Source: Varroa destructor (lineage: Eukaryota > Arthropoda > Arachnida > Mesostigmata > Varroidae). Taken from it: a stretch of 64,000 nucleotides of DNA. This document shows positions 1-12,700 of this stretch, piece after piece. Position 1 is the first letter of the stretch, and each line of letters starts with the position of its first letter. The stretch spans positions 20,000,871 through 20,064,870 of the forward strand of contig NW_019211459.1 of the NCBI RefSeq assembly GCF_002443255.2. Reading direction: 5' to 3'. The notes below the pieces were generated by a model. The model saw nothing but the letters and a program-made list of their open reading frames with translations, had not been told where the DNA came from and did not search any database. A program made the translations under genes and the position numbers.

Positions 1-1885
1 TCGTCAGCCACACCGTAGTTTAGTCGCAGCACCGTCTACCCCAGCCAGTCGCCATGCGAAGCTATCCGTCAATAGCTTTTCAATGATAACCAGCGAGGGG
101 CAGCCTTCGTAGGGCAAACGAAACAAATAGACGACCAAACCCCTGAGCGCCTGTAGAAGATCATAGCGGCAAACAGAAAAAAATAGTTGTAGCGACGGCA
201 ATTGCAGAAGCAGCAGCAGCATCAGCAGGATCCAGCTTTAAAGGAGGAAACGAATCACCAGAAACTCAAATGATATGACAGCAGCGGGCAAAAGCGTCGA
301 AGGGCTACTTTGCTCTTGTTTATATTGTGTACATTGCTAACTAGTGCATATATATATATAGCTATTCAATAGTAATGGTATTATTTAGAATGGCCAACGA
401 CATGAAACCCGTGTGAATAGGGTAATGCTCTATTTTTGCACACGTTTTATGCGTAACAAAATGGAACGTATTATTCCGTCTATTTGTACTGCTTCAGTGG
501 TTATTATTGATATAATTTTGTAATAGCTACACGTGTTCGGAGATTGGCAACAATACACAGTGAAAACGGATATCTACATAGAAATGCCGGTGCCATTTCA
601 CTTTTTTTTATATGGTCATAATGTCGGATAGTAGTAATAGATTCAGTGCAGCTATAATATATTTCGTCCAAACTTAGAAATACGTGGTGGCTTAAATAAA
701 TCAATTTGGCCGTGGTCATATTTTGGTCGGAGGTTGGGCATTTTTATTCTGAAACAACGCCTAATGCACGAAAAATTTTAAATCTGATTTGAATATGAAC
801 AGCGGGAAAAACGTCGGAGGCTACAAAGAACATTTAAGCTGTTTCAGATATACGCTCAATATGATGAATTTCTACTTGTTCTAGCGCTGATCTTTTTTTT
901 TTTAAACGATGTCACTACGCCGAGTGCCATCCGACGATACAAAAATACTACACAATTTTCGTGAACAACAAAAGTAAATTTTATTATTTCAGATGTTGCA
1001 AGGTAACTTCGAAGCCCGCACTTTTTTAAAGGAATTGATACAGATTTCACTCTAGACTGCCTGCTAGAGCAATCATTGTAAAGATTATCAAGAAGGATTG
1101 CAAGCAAACCGGCCCATGACACAACATAGGAGATCAGGCCTAAATGTCACTAGGAAATCAAAACGTAAAACAAATAGAAATCGGCGCATTAATGAAGTCG
1201 GTTACGTCCGCTATATTTGTTTATGCTAGGTATGACTATGGTAGACAAAAATTTAATTTATATCTTTGCAGCTTTCTTTCTGTATGGCGAAGCCTGCAGA
1301 TTTTTAGATGCGCTGGTACGTAACCGACGACTGAAGATTTTATATGCTGGAATTAATTTGGTTATCAAACTTGACAAAAAAACATTGAAGGAACGCACGC
1401 CTATAGTCATGGCTTCATATTCATGCTACCTGCCGCTTTTACGACCAAATATATATTATGCTTGGCTTAACAAGATAAGCTCAAAAAAGCAACGCAAGAT
1501 CTCAGTAAATTTATAGTATTTTCTATTTAGAAAAGGGGGATTTTAGTAGTTGTTACGCGTAATTCAAAGAGTAGAATAACTGATCCTTCATTTCGGGCAG
1601 TGGTAGCCATATGAGAAAACTCAAAAATATTATATAATCTATGTATGGCTGAAATGTTCAGCCCATATTGTTCAATTAATGTTGACATCGTTAAAATAGT
1701 TAGATTAACTTTATTTGAAACGACGTTATCAACAACTAATAAGGTGATTTCTATGAGTTCAATATATTTTTTTAGATTAAGTATACTTTTCAGTAAATAT
1801 TTTGCATCTAGATTTGAAAGCGTTTCATCATTTGGTATGCACTAGAATTTTCTATAGCTTGTCCGTGAAAGTGGGCCTCATCACA
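1..1885. other. Left edge, no supported gene
   Basis: At the very edge a minus frame from ATG 222 to TGA 4-6 begins with leucines from a CAG-type repeat (MLLLLLQLPSLQLFF); it may be a first exon or chance. The rest is AT-rich, with no frame I trust. Confidence 0.4.
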
Positions 1886-2318
1886 CTACAGGTTGGCAAC
1901 TTTTTCCAGGTGAGAACGTTTTTGCACAAATAGGTCTGGGTCGTTGAACGATTTCCCTGGTGGCGGCGTGTCATACTCGTACTCGGACGTGTCTAAGCGA
2001 TTGGGTAAAAACTATCCAAAATAATGTACTTGTTGAAAGTACGAACCAACCAAAGCTGCCAATTACTACCGCCGTGTTCAATATCAAAGATTTCCCGGAA
2101 GGAAAAATCGAAATACGTTAGGCCGTGTTATTGGCCGTGCGAGCCTTAAACACAGACTTAGTGTTCATCCCGTAGAGCGGACCCAAGGTGAGCATCGTGT
2201 TTGATCTTCTTAGAAACGCGTCTGAATAGTTACTTTCGAATGATTCAAAAATATTTGCGTCTTCGAAGACGTATGGAAGGTCGCTTATAGGAAGCTTATA
2301 GAGCCTCGTCGGCTTGAG
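1886..2318 (-). pseudogene. Unrecognised coding island, possibly frameshifted
   Basis: Two coding-like segments on the minus strand. The first, 2318-2118, is open for 66 codons to a TAA and includes ISDLPYVFEDANIFESFE and GPLYGMNTKSVFKART. The second, 1992-1886, is an exon-like stretch after acceptor CGCTTAG/AC with YDTPPPGKSFNDPDLFVQK, ending at TAG 1886-1888. Between them a third open stretch (TYFDFSFREIFDIEHG, then GTAGTA) is in a different frame from the first and in phase with the second. A single-base shift near 2120 would join them, suggesting a decayed gene, an assembly error or a wrong splice model. Family unknown; a transposon origin is possible. Confidence 0.4.
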
Positions 2319-2713
2319 TTAGCACTTCGCGTTTGTTTTCATTTGTTAGATTTCCTTCTGTTCCGCTATTTGAAAAAAGAATGTCATTGGCTTAAGAAAA
2401 AAAATGTGTACTTCTTGTGCTACCAAATATATGCTATGAAAACATTGTACCAATGTTTTTTCGATGTTCGATTCCGCAACATAATTGCAGCTGTGGGCTT
2501 TAATCAAATTAATTACTATTCTACAGCTAATCCGTTTGTTTTCCTTGTATGAAGCACAAGATCGACGCGGTACCAGCCGGTGTTTGGACGCTATCTATCT
2601 TCCGCTGTTTAGCGTTATTGTTATGTAAAGTTATTACTTCTCTGATTACATAAGCACTCGGTATAAACGGGGCAAAAATACATAGCAGCAGCTGTTATTG
2701 GCAAAAAAAAAAA

Positions 2714-2848
2714 TCAATCCCTCGAAAGACCCACGATTGGGGCTCTCGAAACACTGGCGGCGCTTTCGGCATCGTTAGCAAATGGATCTGAGACGTTCCT
2801 GTGTCTATTCACTACGCTAACCAGGGGAAAGGTGCGCCAAATTGATAT
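2714..2848 (-). CDS. Candidate terminal exon, unknown protein
   Basis: Follows a strong acceptor (GTGTTTTCTGTTAG/ATA) and is open for 44 codons to TGA. It encodes segments such as NVSDPFANDAESAASVSRAP. GC content is higher than in the flanks. No family recognised. The plus strand is also open here (LETLAALSASLANGSETFL), so the strand is uncertain. Confidence 0.3.
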   Translation of the reverse strand: MSIWRTFPLVSVVNRHRNVSDPFANDAESAASVSRAPIVGLSRD

Positions 2849-5745
2849 CTAACAGAAAACACTACGCTCGCTACGAGACTGCCTGTATGCTTAGAACTAG
2901 ACTTCGAAACGCATGTGCACTTCGTATGACGAAAAGGGGAACGATGTACATGTACGACGTTGGCATCCATACAGTGTTATCCCGTAGGAACTAGAGCACT
3001 ACTATGAGTGTTTTCGTACGAATGGCTAATGCCGGTGGTAGTCATACACAGAAGCATGCGAAGCAAACCCATAGATATAGCAGATTGTGACTTTGATACT
3101 GACCACAGGCAAAAAACATGCATTACTCGCGTTTACCGATAAGGCATCGAGACGGCCCCGATAACAAGTAATAGGAATACTATTATAGGTGCAGCATGTT
3201 TGTGCACATCGTAACGATTTCTGTTGTTATTATTATTGATATGTTTGTAGACGATTTATTTTCACTAACATAAACATTTACAACGATAATTGATTGTATC
3301 CTGCAATAATCGCTAGAACTTTGTCGCATTGATTAATAGCAACAACATTCTCAGTAAGCCAGGCTACGCATGGCATTTAGTGCGCTCACGATGATATCAT
3401 TTTTCCTTGGATTCGTATATTCTAACGAAATTTCTGTGACAGGTTATATTCATAATCCAGAAGAAGGTCACCTCATTATCGCAAATGTAAACACGTCATA
3501 CAGTTTATTAGTAGAAAAAAAAAAAAAAAAAAAAAAAACTATTCTTGTTATCTTTTTATTTGCTATTCTCTGAAATATTTCGGTTGGCAAATAGAAATAA
3601 GATCAAAACATTTCTAGTGTAGACCAGCTGTTAGCAGCTAGAAGCGGCAAATTCAAATTATACTCGCTAAAGCTTGATTTAATTAACGATTTTTTGCTTC
3701 AGCGATCTCCAGGTGAGATCCAGTCACGGGTAAGATCGCTCACCTAATCGTTGTAAGATCACGTCGAAAAATTGTAAATAGCAACCTTATTAGTTAATAT
3801 CGGAAGTTTACTGATAAAGACGTCAACATCAAAGCGTAGAACGTAAAAAATTATTTAAAAAAATAATTATTATGTAGAAAAAGTTGCCCTAGTCAAATAT
3901 TCGGTTACGTAATCCTGTTTGCTCTGCGGGGTAATAACCAGTCTTCAGTCGCAAACAAACGGAAGGCGACCTTTCTATGGTTAAAGTGTTTTTTTTTTGT
4001 CCGGAGAGCGTTATGTATAGCATCTGGTGTACATTCCATGTGCTAAAATGATAAAAATACCACTATTTGAATGTCTGATTCATCGTCCACAAAGTATGGA
4101 CGTTTAGAATTTTTTTACGTTTCATCATATTTTTTTGTATCGCTATTTTAGAAGTCAATTTCTAAATTCCAGAAGCTGTTTTTCCTGTGTTTCTATCTAT
4201 TAACTTTCTTTTTCGATAAGGCGATAGGGCGCGTCGAAAACCCATCGACAAATCTGAATACACTGCAATATACAACTTCACAAAATGTAGAAAAGAAAAA
4301 ATAGAACGAATTCAGTGTTGCAGGAATATGTCAAGTTAATTTACCGTAAAAGTTAATCACGCAATAACCATGTCTTTTTTTTTATTTACTCTACACGAAT
4401 GTATCATTAAGCACGTTCTACATATAGTCGAATTGTCACTTAGAGGTGGTGTTTTTACACGGTCGGCTTAGATAAAAAAAAAACTGGACAAGTTGAAACG
4501 CAATGTCGTAACACTTTTGCTTTATTCATTCATTGAAGCAAAATTCGGAGAAGTGACAACGTCCCACAGGTTTCACCTGACAACGTTATTAAGGTCCGCA
4601 GAACAGCTGATTGTATTGGTTTGACTTCGTACGATACAATGGCCAAACGTTTTCACCATCAAAGGCTTCAGCAGGTTTCCGGTACGTAGTCAATTCGATG
4701 AGTAATTCCATAGGACTCCTTGTAACAGCGATGATTTAGATATCGAGCCTTCATTCGGTGTCGACAAATTGCACTGCCTTAGGTGTGGGAGCTTTAGATC
4801 TTTGCAGTAAACTACACCAATGGACCAACATTACGAGAAAGAGGACCAGTTAAGTTGGCAAAATAAAGTTCAACAGAAAATATGCTGGAAAAATTGTATG
4901 GCAAATGGTGTCGGAGTACACTTTGGTGTGTTTCAAACGCACGACTATAGGTAGGTATTTCGAAGTTTTGCGCGTTAGATCTATCGCAACTACAGAACGA
5001 TACGTGGTAAACCTAATCGGGCAGGAGGCCGCCAACACTAGAAACTTTGTCCCGACGATGAGCAGTCATCTTGAGAAAGTTGTCTTTATGTAACGGCTGG
5101 AACGCTACTATATAGTGTTATTCCATAGAAAACGAGACCCATCCTAAATCAAAATGTGAACGTGCCAATCCATTGTTGATTTTCAAGTAACACTGTAACT
5201 ACGTAGGCGTTCGATATATTCCATTCCTCATAGGGTAATAGCACCAAACACGCTCCATGGTAATGCCAAAGACGATATGTATTTTAACTTAAAGCGTCTT
5301 TACCTTATTGTTGTAAGTGTAATAATCACCCAAATAAATTATACTTATCTTGTTTAGATAGCGGCTAGAACTGTTAGCAGTACTTAAACGAATGGGCCAT
5401 CGTTATAAGTATAAAAACGTATGTACACCTTTATAGCCTCATAAAATTTCGCTTTTGTCTAAAACTGACAGCAAAATATATATAGCGCGTGATAGGTAAT
5501 GATAAAAAAAACAAGCGCAGAACCTGCAACCATATGGCATCTTCCGTCCCTGTGACAAAACCGGGCCCCGTGCAATCTCTGATTGAAATCGCAGTTTGTG
5601 CATTTGTGTGCGTATCTGTAGTAACACTATAGAAATCGCTGACACATCCTTCTGAAAATCAAAATATAAACAATCTATTACGTGTTTTATTTTCAAATGA
5701 TAAGGTACCGGAAGAACGCTTGCTGTGTTTTAAAGGCCGATTCGT
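2849..5745. other. Intergenic, AT-rich
   Basis: Holds the 24-base A run and several short A or T runs. No gene, RNA or mobile element recognised. A short plus frame near 4472-4624 is open but has no other support. Confidence 0.5.
3515..3538. repeat. Poly(A) run, 24 bases
   Basis: Uninterrupted run of 24 A. It could be the tail of an old retroposed sequence, but no recognisable body was seen upstream. Confidence 0.9.
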
Positions 5746-5955
5746 TTACATTCGGTTCATGCAGTGTATCGTACGCAGGAGATGCCCCAGGATTTGCCCG
5801 AGTCGTCCTATCCGTCGCTGTACCGTCTTTTCTTCATCCGATCGGAATGCCCCCAGATTCGTAAGCTGCAATAATTTTTCCCTGAGCCGTCTAGCGGGCA
5901 ATTGCGCTCTCGTGCGTGTGTATGATTTAAGTGTTTCGTAGACCACTTGTTTCAT
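5746..5955 (-). CDS. Candidate small helical ORF or exon
   Basis: A 69-codon frame from ATG 5955, rich in Arg, Leu, Glu and Lys and helical in character (ARRLREKLLQLTNLGAF, KTVQRRIGRLGQILGHLLR). An acceptor (ATTATTGCAG/CTT) and donor (CTCCTGC/GTACGA) could trim it to an internal exon. The GC-rich block also leaves two plus-strand frames open, so this may be chance. No family recognised. Confidence 0.3.
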   Translation of the reverse strand: MKQVVYETLKSYTRTRAQLPARRLREKLLQLTNLGAFRSDEEKTVQRRIGRLGQILGHLLRTIHCMNRM

Positions 5956-8900
5956 TAGTATATAATGTCTATCAAAAACAAAATTGAGTTAGTCCTAAGG
6001 TTTGCCCGCGATTATTATTAGCCAAACTGTACATGCTATGCGAAAGTTTCAACGTGCCACGGCGCCTGGTTAAGCTGGGCTTCCTTTAGAATATGCGGCT
6101 GGTAACAGTCTCTGTGGTGGCACAAGCAGTAGAAAATTTGAAACGCGCATTTGGCTATTCGCTGGCTAACTTCTGCATATTCTCATTGTTAGGAAACGGT
6201 CGACGTGACACCGGCTGCTGCGGTTAGTTCCCGTCGACGTCTTCACGTTTCCATGCCGGTCCATGATGTTTATGCAGTTTCTATTTTGTTGTTATTGGTG
6301 GTAGTATTGCTCTCATTGTACCTATTGTTACTTGTTAGTGTTGTTTCTGCCATTAGAAAAATCCATACGACGTAAAAGAATCACTTGAGGAAAATTTACT
6401 GCCATGCGCAATAGAGTCCTGCGGTACGGGGGCTACTGCAGCCGCCGTTGCCTAGAAAAACAGACGGAACTGCATCTGTCCCCGATACGGCGATATGGAA
6501 GCGGCCGCAACGGCGCACACAGCTGTGCGGCCGAATGAGACGACGACGATGATGATGATAGTGATTATTAGTATTATAAAAGCAGTGCTAGCGGCGGAGG
6601 TAATAGCAAAGAAAAATATGGGACTTTAGCAAGCAACATGGGGTCTTTTTCGTTATTCAGCTTTTGTCCAGGCCTTCAGTATTTCGTTCATCTTGAAAAC
6701 CGCAAGGCTACTCTATCTGGGATAGCTAGTCGACAGTTGAGACGCCTCTCAATTTTCTTCATTCTTGTTCGGCCATTACTACGGCTGAGTTCGACCGCTA
6801 AATAATGATGCAACGCGAATGGTTTTCTAGATAACATTGCTTATATCGGACACCGATGTCGCCGCTGCTGCTGCAGATCTTTATGTTTATCGCAAACGAT
6901 ATCTGCTTGTCGTGTGCACTGTAATCAAGGACAGTAACGTCACGCTTTAGTGAATCGAAATGGTGCCTAAAGTAAGAGCAGGAGGCGCGCAATAAGCCGA
7001 CTCATCGTAAGTTCAGGCGAGTGGGGTTTCCATCGAAAGGACAGGGCATGGGGCAAATATTAGGACCACCCATGGCAGTATCTAAGGGGGTTAGAACCTG
7101 ATAATTAGATCTAATTCCAATGCTATATTATGCAAGGTGAAATATCAAGTTTACGGAAACTGAAAGTGATAATACATATTGGCAAAGAGTAGTAATGGAC
7201 TTTCATTAAGTCTGCTGGTGTCTGGTGGAAAAACCTTGATTTTCTATAATATGCATAAACTTGGCCTTTTTATTTGACATACTTGTGCGAACTGGCGAAT
7301 CTAAAATCGCATTGCCGTAAGCATTTTGACAAAGATGGTTTTCGACCAGACGTTTGCTGCAAGCATAGGGTCTGTCAACTTACCTCCTTAACTAAAAGAC
7401 TCCAAATGAATGCTATTCGATAAAATACAAATATTCATACGATCGTCGTGATCTTTCTGTTCGACTAATGGTTACGCTCCTTTTTGTTTAGACAAGCAAA
7501 GTGATGAAAGAAAACTTACAGTTAGTAAGTCAAATAGTACCATCCCGTACTTAAGAAGTTTAAACTTAAAGAGTACTGCAAGCATGCTCCAGGGTAGGTA
7601 GATCTTTATCTGCCCTATGTAAGTACTTCGAGTGGTATGCTAAGTGTTGCCTCGAGAGGTCCTGCCCACGCTCAATCTCGAACTCCAGCTATTTTCCTCG
7701 TCCTTATGTTTATTGGATTAAGATTAAATCAACACAGGTATTTACTTAGTTGATCTGCATTACTTTTTCAGGAAACTATGTACTCTAGTACTAGTTAGCA
7801 GAAGAGATGAATGAATGAACTTTAACAAAGCAAAAACTGCCTTTTAAATTTGTCTAATAACTTTTCTCATAACTGAACCACTGTTGTGCTTTACTGGCGA
7901 ATGGCGACAATGGTTTTCTGATTCGTCATACACGACGGCTTTTATGTGGCAAATTCACGCGAAAGGATCGATCTCAAATGTTGGTGCAGATGCTAACGAT
8001 CTTGCCTTCTGTCCCGTTTGGTTAGAGTCCTTGAGACTTTTATTCTACTTCATTCAATTAGAACTAATAAACGTGCGTCGGTAGAGGTTCTATATTTAGC
8101 CCGAGACGGTGCAGTGATTTCTAGTTGAAAACGGACATAATCAATTTATCATAGAATTGTTTTCAATTGATTTTGAGGGAAATTTATCTTAGCTGAATTC
8201 ATGCAGTAAGCAGATTATTTGTCTGCACTGAAGATCGTATGATTAACTAGAAGATTTTCGTTAGAAATGTGCTAAAAAGTAATAAAAAAAAAAACCTGTG
8301 AATTCTACCATTGGCGGAATAAATCGGCGCCTAATAAAATTTGTGGCTTTGTTAATTAATAATTAGTTTTGAAAACTAGGTAGTCACTACTCAATAATAG
8401 GGGTCATTTGAGTAAAAGGTACTTGCCCTATGGATAGGTATCTAGTCTAAACATTCTCATTTATTATTACAGACGCATAATAAAAGACAACAATCCTGCC
8501 TTCTCTATTTGTTGCCTAACTGGGCAGTGTGGTCGATCAAAATCAAATCACAGATCACTATATAAATCAAGAGTCACTTGTTTTCTACATTTTTTCTGCT
8601 TCATTCATCGACATATTTCTTTATTTATTGAACATTGTGTATTCTTGCCTCTCGTCTAACATTCATTATGATCACTTCATACGGTTTCACATATCTATTT
8701 TACCATATCTACATATCACTTGTACGTTTTACTTCGATGGTGAATTCAGGTTACATGCTATACCTTGCGGAACCTGCTTAATATCGATCGCCCATGGACT
8801 CGTCAATGGGCCTAAGCCCCTCCGACCCGCGAACACGGAAACCTCTTCGTTTTCCGTGACGTCATAATCGAATTACGAAAACACCTTTACAATTAAACAA

Positions 8901-9612
8901 GTTTGATTGGTTTTGAGCTGTGCTAGACATTTACATAAGAACAAGTCGCCTGTGGATATACTTTCTAAATAAACTAAATTTGGCGTTAAATTATACACAT
9001 ATATAATTGCTCTGACCAGAATTGGAGTATTTCCTTCACCTTTTGACATTAACAGCCGCTTAAGTGGCTCCTCAGCCACTGACGTAATGGATAGTTTAAC
9101 CAGCCGTTATTTCATTCTGTTATTAGTATGATTATTACTATTAATATTGTTATAGACTGTTTCTGTGTCATTACGTTTTTATTACTTTCATCTATAATAT
9201 AATTATTAACTTTCTCTTTTATTCATTAAGTTGACCACTATTTGCCCTAATGCATTAACTATTACGTATTGCATACTGCAGCGTATCAACTTCGTTCATT
9301 GCTACCCGTCCCGTTTCAGGTCATATTTGTCCTTTTGCTAGTTTTTCGTACTCCACGCTAAACATAAAAACAATATTAAGAGCGCACTATGGCGAAGGAG
9401 CAGTCACTCTCTCCTTTCTTGTCGTTAATTAACTAACTTTTTATTGCTCAGAAAATATCATCATCGATCAGTCGTAACAACAATAACAACTTTAATAATC
9501 AACAATAGCACAAGTGCATTCATTGTCATATCAATTGGTGATGATCATTATATCTCTATAAATACATCTGCGACCAATAGACAAATTTTATTAATTGTCG
9601 ACCGGATTCTAT
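5956..9612. other. Intergenic, mixed composition
   Basis: GC-richer patches at 6040-6560 carry short plus-strand frames beginning with ATG (6093 and 6403, about 44 codons each) and a GATGATGATGATAG run. These may be regulatory or UTR sequence. A plus frame ending at 8867 has a plausible acceptor at 8749 but no other support. The rest is AT-rich. Confidence 0.45.
8857..8864. promoter_or_regulatory. Full CRE motif
   Basis: Palindromic TGACGTCA, the consensus for CREB/ATF bZIP factors, at the edge of a GC-richer patch. No gene start is recognised beside it. Confidence 0.35.
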
Positions 9613-9712
9613 NNNNNNNNNNNNNNNNNNNNNNNNNNNNNNNNNNNNNNNNNNNNNNNNNNNNNNNNNNNNNNNNNNNNNNNNNNNNNNNNNNNNNNNN
9701 NNNNNNNNNNNN
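9613..9712. other. Assembly gap, 100 N
   Basis: Exactly 100 N, the usual placeholder for a scaffold gap of unknown length. Any frame read across it is artificial. Confidence 0.99.
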
Positions 9713-12700
9713 AACGTATAATACAGATGATATGTGTGTCATTTGGGAAACTACAATAATGGGATCTTCCTTTTTCCCAATACGTTTTCTTCTCTATCTG
9801 ATTAATTTCATACTTGAGAGGTAACTTTCATCTCCTGATAGTATTTTCATAAGCCGTTTTTATAGTTAATTATTTTACTACAAACAAAAATTTGCTACAA
9901 ACTGTTGTGACAACCATATTAATACATAAAATGCCTTAAGGTTTCGAAGCGTCCGCCATTTAGCGTTGGTGACCTGGTAATCTATTGATTTGTTAAGCTG
10001 TCATCACTCCACAAATGTTACCGTATCGTACCATATATAGTGAAGCTTGTTATACTGTTTGACGGTATGATATGTTCTTATTATGTTACACTATGGATCG
10101 TCTGCAACTGTATTACTTTATGTTGCACTGTGCTGGATTAATAACTTCAATCTCTGATATTGCTCATGACGCTTTTTGTACTTCAGGTTCGCATTTTCTT
10201 TCATACTCTTGCAATCATGATTATGGGCATCTGAAAATGACAACGACGCGCCGAAATCCGAAAGCAGATCGCTATCAGAACTGCTTAAGACTTCCTTCCC
10301 TGCCTTCGTAAAACTTTGGACTCGGACGACGGCAGAAAGGATATCTGAACAACAAATACAAGGTCAAAAACAAGCAAATAAAATTGCTTTCGTTCCGCGA
10401 TAGCTGAACATTGCAATAGCGTACCCAAAAATAACTGGCACAAACTATGCAATACTGTCCTTTTCAAAGCAACAGTGAAGAAAAAAGAAGATGATATTGG
10501 TATCTACGAGGGCCGAGTGCACTAGTCCTTGGTTTAACTAGACCGAAATCTTACGCTTAACACACGCACTACGATTGAAGTAGCCCGCCTCATCGATTTC
10601 TATTACAGTATTATAGTAAGGATCAGATGAATTGTACTCATCAGAATTCGTGCACTCGAATGACTACCTTTATGGCGTTTCTGTGTTTAGCGTGACGATG
10701 ATGACCATTATCGTCACAATCGTGCTCACCATCCTCGTTATATATATATATATATATATATATACGCGTACTATCTAAAAAGGTCTAACGAGGGCTAACA
10801 AAACCTCATGTGCATTTTATATATATACAGTATAAATCAGACTGAAGTCGTATCAGGCTGATTCAAATGGCCTGAACTTCCCGCCAGAGCAAGTAGCATG
10901 AACACTCCTTCATCGAAGTAAGTAGAGAGATTGATCTATTTTCCGAGCCTGAATTGCCAGAATCCACCATACGCACGACGCTATTCTTTAGTGCTCGAAA
11001 AAAAATACGTTTTACGGTGGACTAGCGCTCATAATGGGCGTAGTCATGCTCGACTGCTCGACGTGTCACAACGATCAACGTGTTCCTTGAAGCCCTAGCA
11101 AACACGACAACAACAATACGACGATAATAACTACGCTAAAAATGGGGCAAACACAAAAAAGGATGTCGTAGTAATCTAAATTTCTCGGAATTTTAATCTG
11201 GCTAGTAATCGTATGTAATCGTTGTGTAACGGTGTCACAAACAATATTTCGCATTATAAACTTAACAGCTCTCGTTTGAGCCGGCGTCAGCAGGCGTTCA
11301 TAATTAGTTCAGAAACAATACTTGACCTTACGAGAAAACTGGACCGTCTGTATTTCTAGCACCGAACTCGTCCAACCGAAGAAGGGATCGCTACGAAATT
11401 CAGTCAATTTTTATTATTTCTACCGAAGTCATTTTTGCTGAACTGTTCTAATTCATTCTATCTGCAATTTCCTTCTATTCCCCTAGTCGCTGCCACTGCT
11501 ATATATTAGAATAGTTCTATTTAGCAATCGAAATTCTCGGTGCACTAACAACACGATGTGCCAGGTAAAAAAAATTATTGTTCGATTTTTTGTTGTTATA
11601 GACATTCGTGGCAGCCAAATGGCGAACGATGGACACACAAGAATCGGATAAAAAAAGCTCAATAACAACAGATGAATACCAAATTCAATAACTGTCGAAA
11701 GTAAATTTAGTGTAGAGCTATTGAAGTAGCATTATATAAACATTAATCAGACCGCCATTTTGAAATTTAATTACACACTAATTAATGTATTCGTCCAATA
11801 AAATCAGGCACCCCCGCCCGTTAGCCGTTGACGCCAAGAGTAAACAAGGGCTCACCAGCTTGGCATAGATTCGCTTAAAATATTTGAACGGAAAGGACTG
11901 CAGCCACCGAGAGGTTGGGTAAAAGGATCAGTAGTGCCACAAAACGTCTATCATATATATGTATGTGTAATAATATTAATTCGGTTAAAAAGAGTAAGTA
12001 TCTCTTATCAATAGGTCACTTAGTACAGTCTGGTAATGATCATCAACAACGACTAAAGGTTGACGACGAAAGGCTCCAGTTTTCATTAAGATGTTGTCAG
12101 AGGAGTAACAACAGACCTGCAAATATCGTTGCCCTCATGGCTTGTAATGGCTCAACGCGAAAGGCAAAACCACCGCTCGTCTACGTGGTGAAAGCACTAT
12201 TATTGCATTTACCATATGTTACCATTGCTAATCCATTTTGTCGAATAGTCAGTATTTTATATTTTTATTTGGACTGCGTTCTTCATTATTATCATGATTT
12301 TTGTGATACTCAACGCAGCGTTGAAAATTGTAGCTTATCCGATACCCAAATAAATATTTCGAGCAAATGGAAGGTCTCTGCGTGCACAGCGCTATGACTT
12401 GTGGAAAGAGGCCGGTCGGACGAAGTCGAAGGTAACACAAGTCTGTAGTAAACGGGAACCGCGGCCTTAAAACCGCAGGGACTACCAGATGAGAGAACAA
12501 GCTATAGCAAAGAAACGGATTTTCAACGACAAAAATTACTGCTAAGAGAAGTAGCTTTGTAGCTAGTTACATTATTGCTCCCTTTTGCCACTGGTGCTAC
12601 ACAGAACAAGATCATTTACAGATGAAGGGGAAATCGACAAAAATCGTTCGCCCCTTTTTTAATGGCCTTTGAGTTAGTAAATAAACCCAGATAGGAAATG

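Noticed and set aside
9444..9824. Open frame spanning 9613-9712
   Set aside because: Runs through the 100-N assembly gap, so continuity is meaningless.
11915..12397. 160-codon plus-strand open frame
   Set aside because: Starts at TTG, not ATG; no domain, signal peptide or splice support. Open frames of this size occur by chance in the window.
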